A program made the position numbers and the translations under genes. Below, piece by piece: positions 24,753 to 34,399 of a DNA stretch of 64,000 nucleotides. Every line of letters begins with the position of its first letter. The first letter of the stretch is position 1. The stretch comes from DAOMFB01 sp963801475 (lineage in GTDB: Bacteria > Acidobacteriota > Thermoanaerobaculia > UBA5066), in the NCBI GenBank assembly GCA_963801475.1, contig CAWDEX010000002.1, positions 868,001-932,000 of the forward strand. The letters run 5' to 3'. A model generated the notes under the pieces. It ran no database searches and was not told the origin of the DNA. It saw only the letters and a list, made by a program, of their open reading frames with translations.

Positions 24753-26450
24753 ATGCTCCTCCTGAACCCCAAGAGCCCCGGCACGTTCACCCTCGACCCG
24801 CGCTCGGCCGGGATCATGGCCGATACCGTGGCGTTCTTCGAAGCCAAGGGGAAGAAGCGCGTGAAGGAAGACGACCGGGACCGGGTCTGGTACCGGGACT
24901 TCCTCGACTTCCAGAAGAGCCGGAAGATCTTCTCGACGCTTTTGACGCCGTCCGCCCTGGGGGAGCCCGACTGCCGCTGGGACACCTACCGGAACTGCGC
25001 CTTCAACGAGATCCTCGGTTTCTACGGCCTGCCGTACTGGTACACGTGGCAGGTCAGCATCCTCGGCCTCGGCCCGTTCTGGATGAGCCGGAACGAGACG
25101 ATGCGGAGGCGTGCCGCGGCCCTCCTCGCGGATGGGGGCGTCTTCGGCTTCGGTCTGTCGGAGAAGGAGCACGGGGCCGACATCTACTCGACGGAGATGC
25201 GGCTCGCGCCGAACCCGGGCGGCGGGTACGCGGCGAGCGGCCGGAAGTACTACATCGGGAACGGCAACGAGGCGGCGCTCCTTTCGGTCTTCGGGAAGAT
25301 GGCGGAAGGGGACGACTGGGCCTTCTTCGCCGTGGACCCGAAGCACCCGAAGTACGAGCTGCTCCAGAACGTCTGCACCAGCCAGTCGTACGTGGCCGAG
25401 TTCGCCCTGCACGCCTACGAGGTCCCGGAGGATGCGCTCCTCCTCCGGGGGAAGGACGCCTGGGACGCCTCGCTGAACACCGTCAACGTCGGGAAGTACA
25501 ACCTCGGGTGGGCCTCGATCGGCATCTGCACGCACGCCCTCTACGAGGCCATCCGCCACGCGTCGCGCCGGCGCCTCTACGGGATGCACGTGACCGACTT
25601 TCCCCACGTGAGGCGGATGTTCACCGACGCCTGGGCGCGTCTCGTCGCGATGCGTCTTTTCGCCCTCCGCGCCGCGGACTACTTCCGGTCGGCCACGCGG
25701 GAGGACCGCCGCTACCTTCTCTACAACCCGGTCGTGAAGATGAAGGTGACGACGCAGGGAGAGTCGGTCATCGACCTCCTCTGGGACGTCATCGCGGCGA
25801 AGGGATTCGAGAAGGAGACGATCTTCGAGATGGCCGCGCGCGACATCCGCGCGCTGCCGAAGCTCGAGGGGACGGTCCACGTCAACATCGCGCTGATCCT
25901 GAAGTTCCTGCCGAACTACTTCTTCGCCCCGGCGAAATACCCCGACGTGCCGACCCGCTCCGACGCGGCGGACGACCTGTTCCTCTTCGACCAGGGGCCC
26001 GCCTCGGGACTCGGGAAGATCCGGTTCCACGACTTCCACAAGGCCTACGAGGCGTGGGACCTGCCGAACGTGAACCACTTCGAGGACCAGATCGCCGCCC
26101 TGACGGCGTTCCTCGCGAAGAAGAACATCACCGACGCGCAGCAGAAGGACCTGGATTTCGTCCTGACGCTTGGGGAGCTCTTCACCCTCGTCGTCTACGG
26201 ACAGCTGATCCTCGAGAACGCGACGCTCCTCGGGGTGTCGCCGGACACCGTGGACCAGATCTTCGACTTCATGGTCCGCGACTTCTCCCGCTTCGCCATC
26301 GAGCTGTACGGGCGGGCCGGAACGATGCCGGAGCAGGCCGGGGACTGCCTGCGAATGCTCCGGAAGCCGAACCGCGACGACGACCGCGCCGCGCGGCTCT
26401 GGGCGGGGGAGGTTCTCCCCCTGGCCGACGTCTACGAGATGAGTCCGTAG
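24753..26450 (+). CDS. Acyl-CoA dehydrogenase family protein
   Basis: 565 residues from ATG 24753, which follows GGAGGTGATC, a near-perfect anti-16S match 4 nt upstream. It is a flavoprotein that should oxidise acyl-CoA to enoyl-CoA, passing electrons to ETF. The acyl-CoA dehydrogenase core is visible: an N-terminal helical domain with FNEILGFYGLPYWYTWQ, the FAD/substrate block GVFGFGLSEKEHGADIYSTEM near residues 129-150, a beta domain (GRKYYIGNGNEAALLSVFGK) and the C-terminal helical domain (YNLGWASIGICTHALYEAI onward). It is longer than the usual 380-400 residues, with a C-terminal extension of about 150 residues containing HFEDQIAALTAFL. The substrate chain length is unknown. It is monocistronic, with a kinase-fusion gene 71 nt downstream. 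Confidence 0.88.
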   Translation: MLLLNPKSPGTFTLDPRSAGIMADTVAFFEAKGKKRVKEDDRDRVWYRDFLDFQKSRKIFSTLLTPSALGEPDCRWDTYRNCAFNEILGFYGLPYWYTWQVSILGLGPFWMSRNETMRRRAAALLADGGVFGFGLSEKEHGADIYSTEMRLAPNPGGGYAASGRKYYIGNGNEAALLSVFGKMAEGDDWAFFAVDPKHPKYELLQNVCTSQSYVAEFALHAYEVPEDALLLRGKDAWDASLNTVNVGKYNLGWASIGICTHALYEAIRHASRRRLYGMHVTDFPHVRRMFTDAWARLVAMRLFALRAADYFRSATREDRRYLLYNPVVKMKVTTQGESVIDLLWDVIAAKGFEKETIFEMAARDIRALPKLEGTVHVNIALILKFLPNYFFAPAKYPDVPTRSDAADDLFLFDQGPASGLGKIRFHDFHKAYEAWDLPNVNHFEDQIAALTAFLAKKNITDAQQKDLDFVLTLGELFTLVVYGQLILENATLLGVSPDTVDQIFDFMVRDFSRFAIELYGRAGTMPEQAGDCLRMLRKPNRDDDRAARLWAGEVLPLADVYEMSP

Positions 26451-26473
26451 GGCGGCGGCGCCGGTCCGGGACA

Positions 26474-26479
26474 TAGAAT
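26474..26479 (+). promoter_or_regulatory. -10 element TAGAAT upstream of the kinase fusion gene
   Basis: TAGAAT followed by CCGTCTCAA lies 42 nt before ATG 26522. The same 15-nt context (two mismatches) precedes the relic at 47129, and TAGAAT also precedes the kinase genes at 37018, 37164 and 47268. Confidence 0.45.
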
Positions 26480-26521
26480 CCGTCTCAACGGGACAGGCCC
26501 GGGATTCGAGGGACGGGAAAG

Positions 26522-29500
26522 ATGGCGGAACGTGTCGGCGACCGCGCCGGGGAGGGCAAGGGAGGCGAGGCCCGCGGCGGCCCGGAGTTCACGGAGGAGC
26601 TGACGGCCGCTCCGTCGCCCGGCGGCGGGCCTGTCGCTTCCGGGTCCGCGCCCCCGACGTCGATCAGCGGCACGAGCATCGGCCACTTCGAGGTGCTGGA
26701 GCTTCTCGGGCAGGGCGGCTTCGGCGAGGTCTACCGCGCCCGTGACCTCCGGCTGGGGCGGATGGTGGCGCTGAAGGTGCTGCCCGGGGCCTTCGGGCAG
26801 GACGCCGAGCGGCGCGAGAGATTCCGGCGCGAGGCCATGGCCGCCTCAGCGCTGAACCACCCGAACATCTGCACGGTCTACGAGCTGGTCCAGGCGGCCG
26901 ACCGGAGCGTCCTCGTCATGGAGCTGGTCGAGGGACAGACGCTCCACGCGGCGCTCGCGAAGGGTCCGCTGCCCGTCGCCGACGCGCTGACGATCGGCAT
27001 CCAGGTCGTCGACGCTCTCGCCGAGGCGCACCGGGCCGGCATCCTCCACCGCGACGTCAAGAGCGGAAACATCATGCTGACGCCCCGCGGGCAGGTGAAG
27101 GTCCTCGACTTCGGCCTCGCCAAGCGGCTCGGCCCGGCGAGCGGCTCGTCGGCGGCCGAGGTCCTGACGCGCGAAGGAACCGCCCTCGGCACATTGAGCT
27201 TCATGTCGCCCGAGCAGCTCCTCGGCAGCGCGGTCGATCACCGGAGCGATCTCTTCTCGTTCGGGGTGGTCCTCTACGAGATGGTCACGGGGCGGCTCCC
27301 GTTCGAGGGGAGCACGAGCGTCGCCGTGGCCGACGCCATCCTCCACGCCGAGCCGCGGGACTTCGGCGAGCGGCCGGTCCCGGAGGGATTCAAGCGGATC
27401 GTCCGCCGGCTCCTCGAAAAGGACCCCGGGCGCCGCTTCCCGAGCGCCGAGGACGTGGCCGGCGCGCTCAAGGGCCAGCAGGCGGCGCTGGCTCCCGTGC
27501 CGGCGGGGAAGCTCTCGCGGAACGCCCGGATCCTCGTCGCCGCTGCGGCCGTGGCCGCCGTGGCGCTGGGCGCCTGGGCGTGGTCGCGCGCGGCGCGCCT
27601 GCGGCGGGCGCGCGAGGCGGTGCCGGAGATCGCGCGGCTCGTGAGTGCGGGGGAGTTCCCGCAGGCGGCCGCCAAGCTGCGGGAAGTCCGTGCCGTCCTT
27701 CCGGGAGACGCGGCTCTCGAGAAGCTATGGATCGACGCAACCTTCGAATGCTCCGTCGAGAGCGATCCGCCGGGCGCCGACGTCTCGATCCGGCCGTACC
27801 GCGCAGCCCCGGACCTCTGGGAAACCCTCGGACAGACCCCGGTTCGTAAGGCCCGCGTGCCCCGCGACTACTACGTCTGGAAGATCTCGAGACCGGGCTT
27901 TCGCCCGATCCACGCGATCACCCTCCTCGGCCTGAACTGGAAGGTCCGCCTCGACCCGGACGGGACCGTGCCGTCGGAGATGGTCCGGGTGCCGGGTCAG
28001 GAGAGGGTGGTCCCCTACATGCCCGGTCTCGATCAGGCCCCCGGAGTCCAGCTCGATGACTACCTGATCGACCGGCACGAGGTGACGAACGAGGAGTACA
28101 AGAAGTTCGTCGACGCGGGCGGCTACGGGAACCGGGACTTCTGGAAGGAGCCCTTCGTCAGAGACGGGCGGATGATCGCGTGGGAACAGGGGATCGCCGC
28201 CTTTCGCGACACGACCGGCCGCCCCGGCCCGGCGACGTGGGAGGTCGGGGCCTTCCCGAAGGGTCTTGAGAGGCACCCGGTCGCGGGCGTCAGCTGGTAC
28301 GAGGCAGCGGCCTACGCCGCGTTTGCGGGCAAAAGCCTCCCCACCATCTACCACTGGAATCTGGCCGCGCAGCCCAGGTATGGGATCGTCATCCTCCCCG
28401 GAAGCAACTTCCGGTCTGGCGGGACGCGACCCGTCGGAGAGCCCGGCACTCTGAGCGGCTTCGGCACGACGGACATGGCCGGAAACGTGAAGGAGTGGTG
28501 CTGGAACGAGAGCACGGGAGGGAAGCGGTTCATCCTCGGCGGGGGCTTCGGCGAACCGACGTACATGTTCGTCGACCAGGACGCGCAGTCACCGTGGGAT
28601 CGAAAGCCGAACTTCGGATTCAGGTGCGTGAAGCTCTCCTCGCCGCCTCCGCCCGCCGCCGCCGCGAAGTTCGAGCCGGCTTTTCGCGACTACGAGAAGG
28701 AAAAACCGGTCTCCGACGAGGTCTTCCGGGCCTACAGGGGGCTCTATGCCTACGACAAGGGAGAACTGAACGCGCGCGTCGAGGAGACGTCGAACGCAGC
28801 GGACTGGACCCGGGAGAAGGTCACGTTCAACGCGGCGTACGGCGACGAGCGCGTCCTCGCCTACCTCTATCTGCCGAAGAACGCGTCCCCGCCCTTCCAG
28901 ACGGTCGTCTACTTTCCGGGTTCGAACGTGATCTTCCAGGACAAGTTCGACGAAGCACAGGCCTTCATCTGGGACTTCATTCCCAAGAGCGGCCGGGCGT
29001 TGATGTTCCCCGTCTACAAGGGCACCTACGAGCGAAGGGACGGGCTGAAGGGCGATACGCCGGAGCCCACCGCCCTCTGGCGCGATCACACGATCGCATG
29101 GTCGAAGGACCTGGGCCGCTCCCTCGATTACCTCCAGACGCGAAAGGACGTCGACGCCGCGAGACTGGGGTATTTCGGGTTCAGCTGGGGGAGCGCGATC
29201 GCGCCGATCCTCCTCGCGGTCGAGGACCGGTTTCGGGTCGCGATTCTCGGGGTGGGCGGCCTGGAGTTCCAGAAGACCCTGCCGGAGGTCGATCAGATCA
29301 ACTTCGTGACGCGAATGAAGACTCCCGCGCTCTTGCTGAACGGCCGGTACGATTTCTTCTTTCCGGTGGAGACGTCGCAGCTCCCGCTGTTCCGGCTTCT
29401 CGGGACGCCCGAGAAGGACAAACGGCAGGTCATCTTCGAGTCTGGCCACGCGGTGCCCCCCAAGGAATTGATCCGCGAGAGCCTCGACTGGCTCGACAAG

Positions 29501-29524
29501 TACCTGGGACCGGTGAAGCGGTAG
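26522..29524 (+). CDS. Ser/Thr protein kinase - SUMF1-like - alpha/beta hydrolase fusion
   Basis: 1000 residues and at least four modules. Residues about 55-325: Hanks-type kinase with G-loop GQGGFGEVYRA, lysine in VALKVL (85), HRDVKSGN near 176 and DFGLAKR near 195, all catalytic residues present. Residues about 333-356: one membrane helix. Residues about 408-460: a PEGA-like domain (SVESDPPGADVSI). Residues about 483-706: a formylglycine-generating/SUMF1-type domain (DDYLIDRHEVTNEEYKKFVD, PVAGVSWYEAAAYAAF, GNVKEWCWN, FGFRCVK). Residues about 750-1000: a dienelactone-hydrolase-like domain with nucleophile GFSWGS near 888 and His in ESGHAVPP. The kinase is cytoplasmic and the other domains should be periplasmic. 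The relation between signal and hydrolysis is unknown. Similar fusions are known in Acidobacteriota. No ribosome site stronger than GGGAAAG precedes the ATG. Confidence 0.9.
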   Translation: MAERVGDRAGEGKGGEARGGPEFTEELTAAPSPGGGPVASGSAPPTSISGTSIGHFEVLELLGQGGFGEVYRARDLRLGRMVALKVLPGAFGQDAERRERFRREAMAASALNHPNICTVYELVQAADRSVLVMELVEGQTLHAALAKGPLPVADALTIGIQVVDALAEAHRAGILHRDVKSGNIMLTPRGQVKVLDFGLAKRLGPASGSSAAEVLTREGTALGTLSFMSPEQLLGSAVDHRSDLFSFGVVLYEMVTGRLPFEGSTSVAVADAILHAEPRDFGERPVPEGFKRIVRRLLEKDPGRRFPSAEDVAGALKGQQAALAPVPAGKLSRNARILVAAAAVAAVALGAWAWSRAARLRRAREAVPEIARLVSAGEFPQAAAKLREVRAVLPGDAALEKLWIDATFECSVESDPPGADVSIRPYRAAPDLWETLGQTPVRKARVPRDYYVWKISRPGFRPIHAITLLGLNWKVRLDPDGTVPSEMVRVPGQERVVPYMPGLDQAPGVQLDDYLIDRHEVTNEEYKKFVDAGGYGNRDFWKEPFVRDGRMIAWEQGIAAFRDTTGRPGPATWEVGAFPKGLERHPVAGVSWYEAAAYAAFAGKSLPTIYHWNLAAQPRYGIVILPGSNFRSGGTRPVGEPGTLSGFGTTDMAGNVKEWCWNESTGGKRFILGGGFGEPTYMFVDQDAQSPWDRKPNFGFRCVKLSSPPPPAAAAKFEPAFRDYEKEKPVSDEVFRAYRGLYAYDKGELNARVEETSNAADWTREKVTFNAAYGDERVLAYLYLPKNASPPFQTVVYFPGSNVIFQDKFDEAQAFIWDFIPKSGRALMFPVYKGTYERRDGLKGDTPEPTALWRDHTIAWSKDLGRSLDYLQTRKDVDAARLGYFGFSWGSAIAPILLAVEDRFRVAILGVGGLEFQKTLPEVDQINFVTRMKTPALLLNGRYDFFFPVETSQLPLFRLLGTPEKDKRQVIFESGHAVPPKELIRESLDWLDKYLGPVKR

Positions 29525-29548
29525 GCCCGGAGGCTCCCGTCCCGGGCC
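29524..29548. terminator. Hairpin between convergent genes, possible terminator
   Basis: GGCCCGG (29524-29530) and CCGGGCC (29542-29548) are perfect 7-bp complements around an 11-nt loop, in the 37-nt gap between two convergent stops. No T run follows on either strand. Confidence 0.35.
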
Positions 29549-29561
29549 GGGGCGGGGTGCG

Positions 29562-32500
29562 TTACTGCGGCCGGGTGGGAAAGCCCGCGTAGGAGCGGCC
29601 GGAGAGAAGGTGCTCGTGCTTCATGACGACGCTGTTCGGGGCGACGCGCGCCCCCGCCCCGATCTCCGCGCCGTAGAGAAGGACGGCGTTCCGGCCGACC
29701 GAGGCGTCCTTCCGGATGACGATCCGGTCGAGCTTCAGGACCCGGTCCTCGAAGGTGTGCGCCTGGAAGATGCAGTCCACGGTCGCCCCGTCCTCGAACG
29801 TCAGCATGTCGGGGTCGGGAAGATCCTCGGCGAAGCCGCCGCCGAGGACGACGTGCTTCCCGATCCGCACGCCTGCGAGGCGGAGGAGCGAGGAGAGGAG
29901 GAGCGACCCCTCGAGGGCCGAGACGACGCCGGCCGCATGGATGTTCCACGCCATGCAGATGAAGTCCCAGCGGCTCGCGAAGCAGGACCAGAGGGGATGG
30001 ACGCCCGGCTTCACCCGCCCGAGGAGCGCCCACTTCGAGGCGATGACGAGGAGCGCCGGGAAGCAGAAGGCGAGAAGCAGAATGAGCGGGGCCGCGGCGA
30101 GATGGAATGCCGCCGGGGAGGTGCTCCTCGCGGCTCCTGACGCGAGCGCGTACCAGGCCGGGAGGACGAAGACGGCGACGGCCGGCAGCGTGAAGCGGAA
30201 TCCCTCCCAGAGGACACGGTTCGCGTAGCGGATTGGCGAGGGGTCGAGCGTGAGGCGGCGGTCGAATTCCACGATCTGCCGCCGCGGCAGCTCGAACGAC
30301 GGATGGCCGAACCAGGCCGTCCCCGGCTGGATGGTCGCCGCGTCGGCCACGGTGCAGACGCCGAGGAGGATGTCGTCGGGAAGCGGCGCCCCACCGGAGA
30401 CGATGACGCCGTTCCCGAGGAAACTGTTCTTCCCGAGGTGAACGGCGGCCACGGTCACGGTGCCGCGGTGAAGCCGGGGCCCGCCGAGGTAGATGCCGTC
30501 GGCGCAGAAGGTGCCGGGGCCGATCTCGACCAGCTCGGGGACGGTGTCGATGAGGCCGCTGATCTCGCACCCCTTCCCGATCCGCGATCCGGCGAGGCGG
30601 AGCCAGGCGGGCCAGAGGAGGGTTCCCCAGAGCCAGCGCCCCGCGCCGTCGACGAGCCCCGTCTTCAGCCAGACGCGGACGTACGAAGGGCTCCACCGGG
30701 AGAAGACCCCGGGGCGGACCGGCCCCATCGCCCGGCAGACGAGGGCTTCGAAGAAGAGCGTGAGCGGTGTCGCGAGGACCGCGGTGGCCATCGCCCACAG
30801 GAGAAGGCCCGGAGCGAGGGTCGGCGCCGCGAGCCAGGCGAGGACGCGGGCCGTGTCGATGTCGTGCGCCCGGGCGAAGGCGAGAACGAGAAGCTGGGTG
30901 GGAAGCGCGCGAACGAGGAGGAGCGCGAAACGCGCGAGGAGAAGGAGCGCCCCTGCGGCCACCGGCGGGAGGACCCGCTCCTCCGCCGGGAGAGCCGGGG
31001 CCGCGGGAGACGCTCCCGCGGTACGGGCGGGAATGCCGTCCCAGCGCTCGCCGCGCGGAAGGCGCGAGCCGCGGGGGAGCGACGAGCGGGCGGCGAGGAA
31101 CGCTCCGGGCTCGAGAACGGAGTTCGCCTCGACGCTCGAGTGGATCTCCAGCGTGGCGCCATCGCCGATCGAGATATTTCCGAAGATCGTCTGGCCGTCT
31201 TCCAGCTCCACGAGCTGGAGAGAGACGTCCTGGCCGATCGTCACGTCGTCGCCGATCTCGAGAAGGTCCCATCCCCCTTCGGAGAGGTTCACGCCCCGGT
31301 GGATGTGGACCCGCTCGCCGATCCGCGCGCCGAGGGCCCGCAGGGCGGCGAGGCGGAACTCGGTCCCGTCGAGGAGGCCCCACGGGACGAGCTTCAGGCT
31401 CTGCTGGACCATCCAGTTTCGGACGTAGAGGCTTCCCCAGACGGGAACCCGGCCGGGGCGGTAGCGCCCGACGAGCGCCCGCTTCACGAGGACGGCGAAG
31501 GCGACGGAGATCGGGGTCCAGAGGTGGGCGGCCAGAAGGAAGAGGAGCGGCCCGAGAAGGACGAGCGGCACGAGGCCGATCGTACGAACGAGCGCGGGGA
31601 AGACACGGAGCGCGCCGGCTCCGGCGAGAAGCGAGGCGACGAGGAGGCCGAGCGCGAGAAAGCCCGCCTGGACGAGAGTAGCCGGGCGGGGATCCACGGA
31701 CTCTCTCGCCGGAGCGTCCTCCGCGGCCTCGGCGGCGCCCGATGGCGGACCCGCCCGCCGGGCCACCTCGGCCACGGTGCGGCCGTCGTAGAGATCCCGC
31801 GCCGTGAGCGAGGCCGTGGCGGGGTCGTCGCGGAAGAGCGAGACGGCGATGGCTGCCGAGAGGGAGTCGCCGCCGAGGCCGGTGAAGAAGTCGTCGTGGA
31901 TGGAGACCGGCTCCTCCCGCTCGAAGACCTCGCGGAAGACCGCGGCCACCTTCGCCTCCAGCTCGTTCCGCGGCGGCGTCACGGGATGCTCTCCGGCGCG
32001 GACATCGCTGTCGACGGTCGGGAGCGCCTGGCGGTTGATCTTCCCGCCGACCGTCTTCGGAAGCTGCGGCAGGAAACCGAAGCGGGCCGGCACCATGTAC
32101 GACGGAAGGACGTCCGTGAGAGATGAGCGGAGGAACTCCAGCGAGGGGGGCGCCCCGGGCGTGGCGGGGACGACGAAGGCCACGAGCATCTGCCGGGCCC
32201 CTTCCCCCTGGACCCTGCAGGCGGCCTCGAGCACGCCCTCGCATTCCGCGAGGCGGGCCTCGATCGCCTCCAGCTCGACGCGGTAGCCGCGCAGCTTCAC
32301 CTGCTGGTCGATCCGCCCGTGGCAGAAGAAGAGTCCGTCCTTCGAGCGGTGCCCGAGGTCCCCGCTCCGGTAGATCCTCCCGAGCTTCGGGTGGACGGGA
32401 AAGCGCTCCTTCGTCAGCTCGGGGCGATTCCGGTAGCCGCGGGCGAGGCAGACGCCGCCGAGGCAGAGCTCTCCCATCTCGCCGTCCGGAACCTCCTCGA

Positions 32501-33569
32501 GCGCCTCGTTGAGCACCCACATCCTCGCGCCCCGGATCGGCCGGCCGATGGCGATCTCGTCCCCTTTCCGGATGGTCGTCCGGATCGCGGTGACGGTGGT
32601 CTCCGTCGGGCCGTAGCCGTTCTCCAGACGCCATCCGTCCGACCAGCGGTCGGCCACGTCGGGTGGTAGGGCCTCGCCGCCGAGATAGACGAAGCGGAGG
32701 TCGGGCAGCTCCGCCTGCGGGTTCACGGCCCCCGCCGTTCGAAGGAGCGTGGGGGGCGGGCAGAAGACGGTGATCCGCTCGCGCCGGAGCCACGGGACGA
32801 GGTCCGGCCCGAGGCGGGCCGCCTCGTCGTCCATGACGACCACCGTCGCTCCCGCGGCCAGGGCGAGCCAGACCTCCTCGACCGACGAGTCGTACGAGGC
32901 CGACGAGCCCTGCGCCACGCGGTCGCCGGGCCCGAGCCCGAACTCGATCATGTCGGAGCCGACGAGGTTGGCGATGCTCCGGTGCTCGATCAGAACTCCT
33001 TTCGGTTTGCCGGTCGTCCCCGACGTGTAAATGACGTAGGCGAGATGCTCCCCCCGGAGCCACTTCGGCGACCGCGGGCGGACGGGACGGCCTTGGCGCC
33101 GGGCGGTCTCCTCCGCGGCGTCGAGGACGCGGGCGACCCTGAAACCCGCCCCCTCCGCGCGGGCGCGCCCCGCGGCATCGGTCACGAGAGCCACGGCGCC
33201 GGAGTCCTCGAGGATGTCGCGGACGTGACCGTCCGGAAAGGCCGGGTCGATGCACGTGTACGCCGCGCCGGCCCCCATCGCGCCGAGCTGCGCGGCGTAG
33301 AGAAGCTCGGTCGTTCGGGGGAGGAGAATGGCGACGACAGCCTCCTGCCTGACGGAGGGAGAGAGCGCCTCGGCGAGCGCGTCGGCCTCGTGCTTCAGCG
33401 ACGCATAGGAGACGACGCGACGCCCGGGTCGGCCGGTCCCGGGGGGAATCTCCACGGCGGGCTCGTCCGGAAAGCGCGCGACGGCCGACTCGAAGAAACC
33501 GTGGAGGAACGACGGCTCTTCCTCGAAAAGCGGAAGAGTCTCCACATCGCGCCGGAGAGCGCGGCTCAT
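29562..33569 (-). CDS. Pls/PosA-type single-module non-ribosomal peptide synthetase
   Basis: 1335 residues. It should adenylate an amino acid, load it on a carrier and polymerise or transfer it at the membrane. Residues 1-500 are an adenylation domain: YTSGTTGKPKG near 181, YDSSVEEVW near 222, YGPTETT near 317, YRSGDL near 403 and GGKINRQAL near 503. A carrier domain with GGDSLSA (phosphopantetheine Ser near 567) follows. The rest has about six membrane helices interleaved with three left-handed parallel beta-helix (hexapeptide-repeat) domains near 745-855, 990-1100 and 1230-1335. There is no standard condensation or thioesterase domain. This is the architecture of epsilon-poly-lysine synthetase Pls and its relatives, where the three tandem C-like domains join monomers. 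The monomer used here cannot be deduced. No phosphopantetheinyl transferase is nearby. Confidence 0.88.
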   Translation of the reverse strand: MSRALRRDVETLPLFEEEPSFLHGFFESAVARFPDEPAVEIPPGTGRPGRRVVSYASLKHEADALAEALSPSVRQEAVVAILLPRTTELLYAAQLGAMGAGAAYTCIDPAFPDGHVRDILEDSGAVALVTDAAGRARAEGAGFRVARVLDAAEETARRQGRPVRPRSPKWLRGEHLAYVIYTSGTTGKPKGVLIEHRSIANLVGSDMIEFGLGPGDRVAQGSSASYDSSVEEVWLALAAGATVVVMDDEAARLGPDLVPWLRRERITVFCPPPTLLRTAGAVNPQAELPDLRFVYLGGEALPPDVADRWSDGWRLENGYGPTETTVTAIRTTIRKGDEIAIGRPIRGARMWVLNEALEEVPDGEMGELCLGGVCLARGYRNRPELTKERFPVHPKLGRIYRSGDLGHRSKDGLFFCHGRIDQQVKLRGYRVELEAIEARLAECEGVLEAACRVQGEGARQMLVAFVVPATPGAPPSLEFLRSSLTDVLPSYMVPARFGFLPQLPKTVGGKINRQALPTVDSDVRAGEHPVTPPRNELEAKVAAVFREVFEREEPVSIHDDFFTGLGGDSLSAAIAVSLFRDDPATASLTARDLYDGRTVAEVARRAGPPSGAAEAAEDAPARESVDPRPATLVQAGFLALGLLVASLLAGAGALRVFPALVRTIGLVPLVLLGPLLFLLAAHLWTPISVAFAVLVKRALVGRYRPGRVPVWGSLYVRNWMVQQSLKLVPWGLLDGTEFRLAALRALGARIGERVHIHRGVNLSEGGWDLLEIGDDVTIGQDVSLQLVELEDGQTIFGNISIGDGATLEIHSSVEANSVLEPGAFLAARSSLPRGSRLPRGERWDGIPARTAGASPAAPALPAEERVLPPVAAGALLLLARFALLLVRALPTQLLVLAFARAHDIDTARVLAWLAAPTLAPGLLLWAMATAVLATPLTLFFEALVCRAMGPVRPGVFSRWSPSYVRVWLKTGLVDGAGRWLWGTLLWPAWLRLAGSRIGKGCEISGLIDTVPELVEIGPGTFCADGIYLGGPRLHRGTVTVAAVHLGKNSFLGNGVIVSGGAPLPDDILLGVCTVADAATIQPGTAWFGHPSFELPRRQIVEFDRRLTLDPSPIRYANRVLWEGFRFTLPAVAVFVLPAWYALASGAARSTSPAAFHLAAAPLILLLAFCFPALLVIASKWALLGRVKPGVHPLWSCFASRWDFICMAWNIHAAGVVSALEGSLLLSSLLRLAGVRIGKHVVLGGGFAEDLPDPDMLTFEDGATVDCIFQAHTFEDRVLKLDRIVIRKDASVGRNAVLLYGAEIGAGARVAPNSVVMKHEHLLSGRSYAGFPTRPQ

Positions 33570-33663
33570 GCCGGCGCGAAGACCGCCTTCCGGCGGGAAT
33601 CAGCGTTGATGCGAAGTGCGCAGGCTCTGATGCGCAGAGATTATCGCGATCGGGGCGCCGTCT

Positions 33664-34338
33664 CTACTTGAGTGTCAGCAGGACCTCGGGGAAGAAGGAC
33701 GCCTGGAGATCGGCGCACGATTCGCGCGCGAGAATGCGGATGGTCTGGCCGGGCGTGAGACCGAGGTCGGCGTATTCGAGCGTCGCCTCGACGCGATTCG
33801 CCTGGATGGGAAGCCGCGACGACGCCTTTTTCTTCCCGAAGCCCATGGAGTCCACGATCGTGTCCGTGGGGAACTCCTCCGTTCCCTTGTAACGCTCGAG
33901 GTTTACCGCCCCCCAGTGGAGCTTCACCTTCCCGGACATCCCCCCGCTGCAGGCGCTCCCGCCGCTCTCGTAGTCGGCGCAGGCGCTGAGTTGCACCTTG
34001 TATTCGAAGCCGCCCCGTTTCGTGAACGAAATGTCCGCCACGCCGGTCTTCGGGTCGTTGTCTGTGTCGATGTAGAGCCGGACGACGTCGCTCGCGAAGT
34101 TGCCGGGCGGGTCCTTCAGCGTCGCGGCGATCCGGAGCTGCTTTCCGTCGCTCGCGATGGAGAGCTTCACGACGTCGAAGCCGGGGACCTTGCCGTCGCT
34201 CGTGCCGATCGGGTTGACGTCGCCCGCGGGGTCGGCCAGCTCGATGGATCCGACGGCCTTCTTCACCTCGGCGCCGGCGGCGACGGCACAGACCATCACG
34301 AGAGCGACACAAGCAACAAGACAGACGACTCTTCTCAC
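33664..34338 (-). CDS. Secreted protein of unknown function, DOMON/carbohydrate-binding-like
   Basis: 224 residues from GTG 34338, chosen because AAGGAGG lies 7 nt upstream and a signal peptide (MRRVVCLVACVALVMVCAVAAGA) follows directly. The mature part starts KKAVGSIELADPAGDVNPIG and contains LRIAATLKDPPGNFASDVVRLYIDTDNDPKTG, a beta-sandwich pattern with a D-x-D-x-D loop that resembles calcium- or sugar-binding domains placed at the ends of exported enzymes. Two internal cysteine pairs (SACADY/SACSGG) and a C-terminal cysteine are present. There is no catalytic motif. Longer in-frame starts to 34482 have no ribosome site. It lies between the synthetase and a receptor kinase. Confidence 0.75.
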   Translation of the reverse strand: MRRVVCLVACVALVMVCAVAAGAEVKKAVGSIELADPAGDVNPIGTSDGKVPGFDVVKLSIASDGKQLRIAATLKDPPGNFASDVVRLYIDTDNDPKTGVADISFTKRGGFEYKVQLSACADYESGGSACSGGMSGKVKLHWGAVNLERYKGTEEFPTDTIVDSMGFGKKKASSRLPIQANRVEATLEYADLGLTPGQTIRILARESCADLQASFFPEVLLTLK

Positions 34339-34399
34339 GGCGATTCCTCCTTCTCGGGAACATGGCATCCGCCCGCCACGCCGTCCAGAGGTGCTTGCA

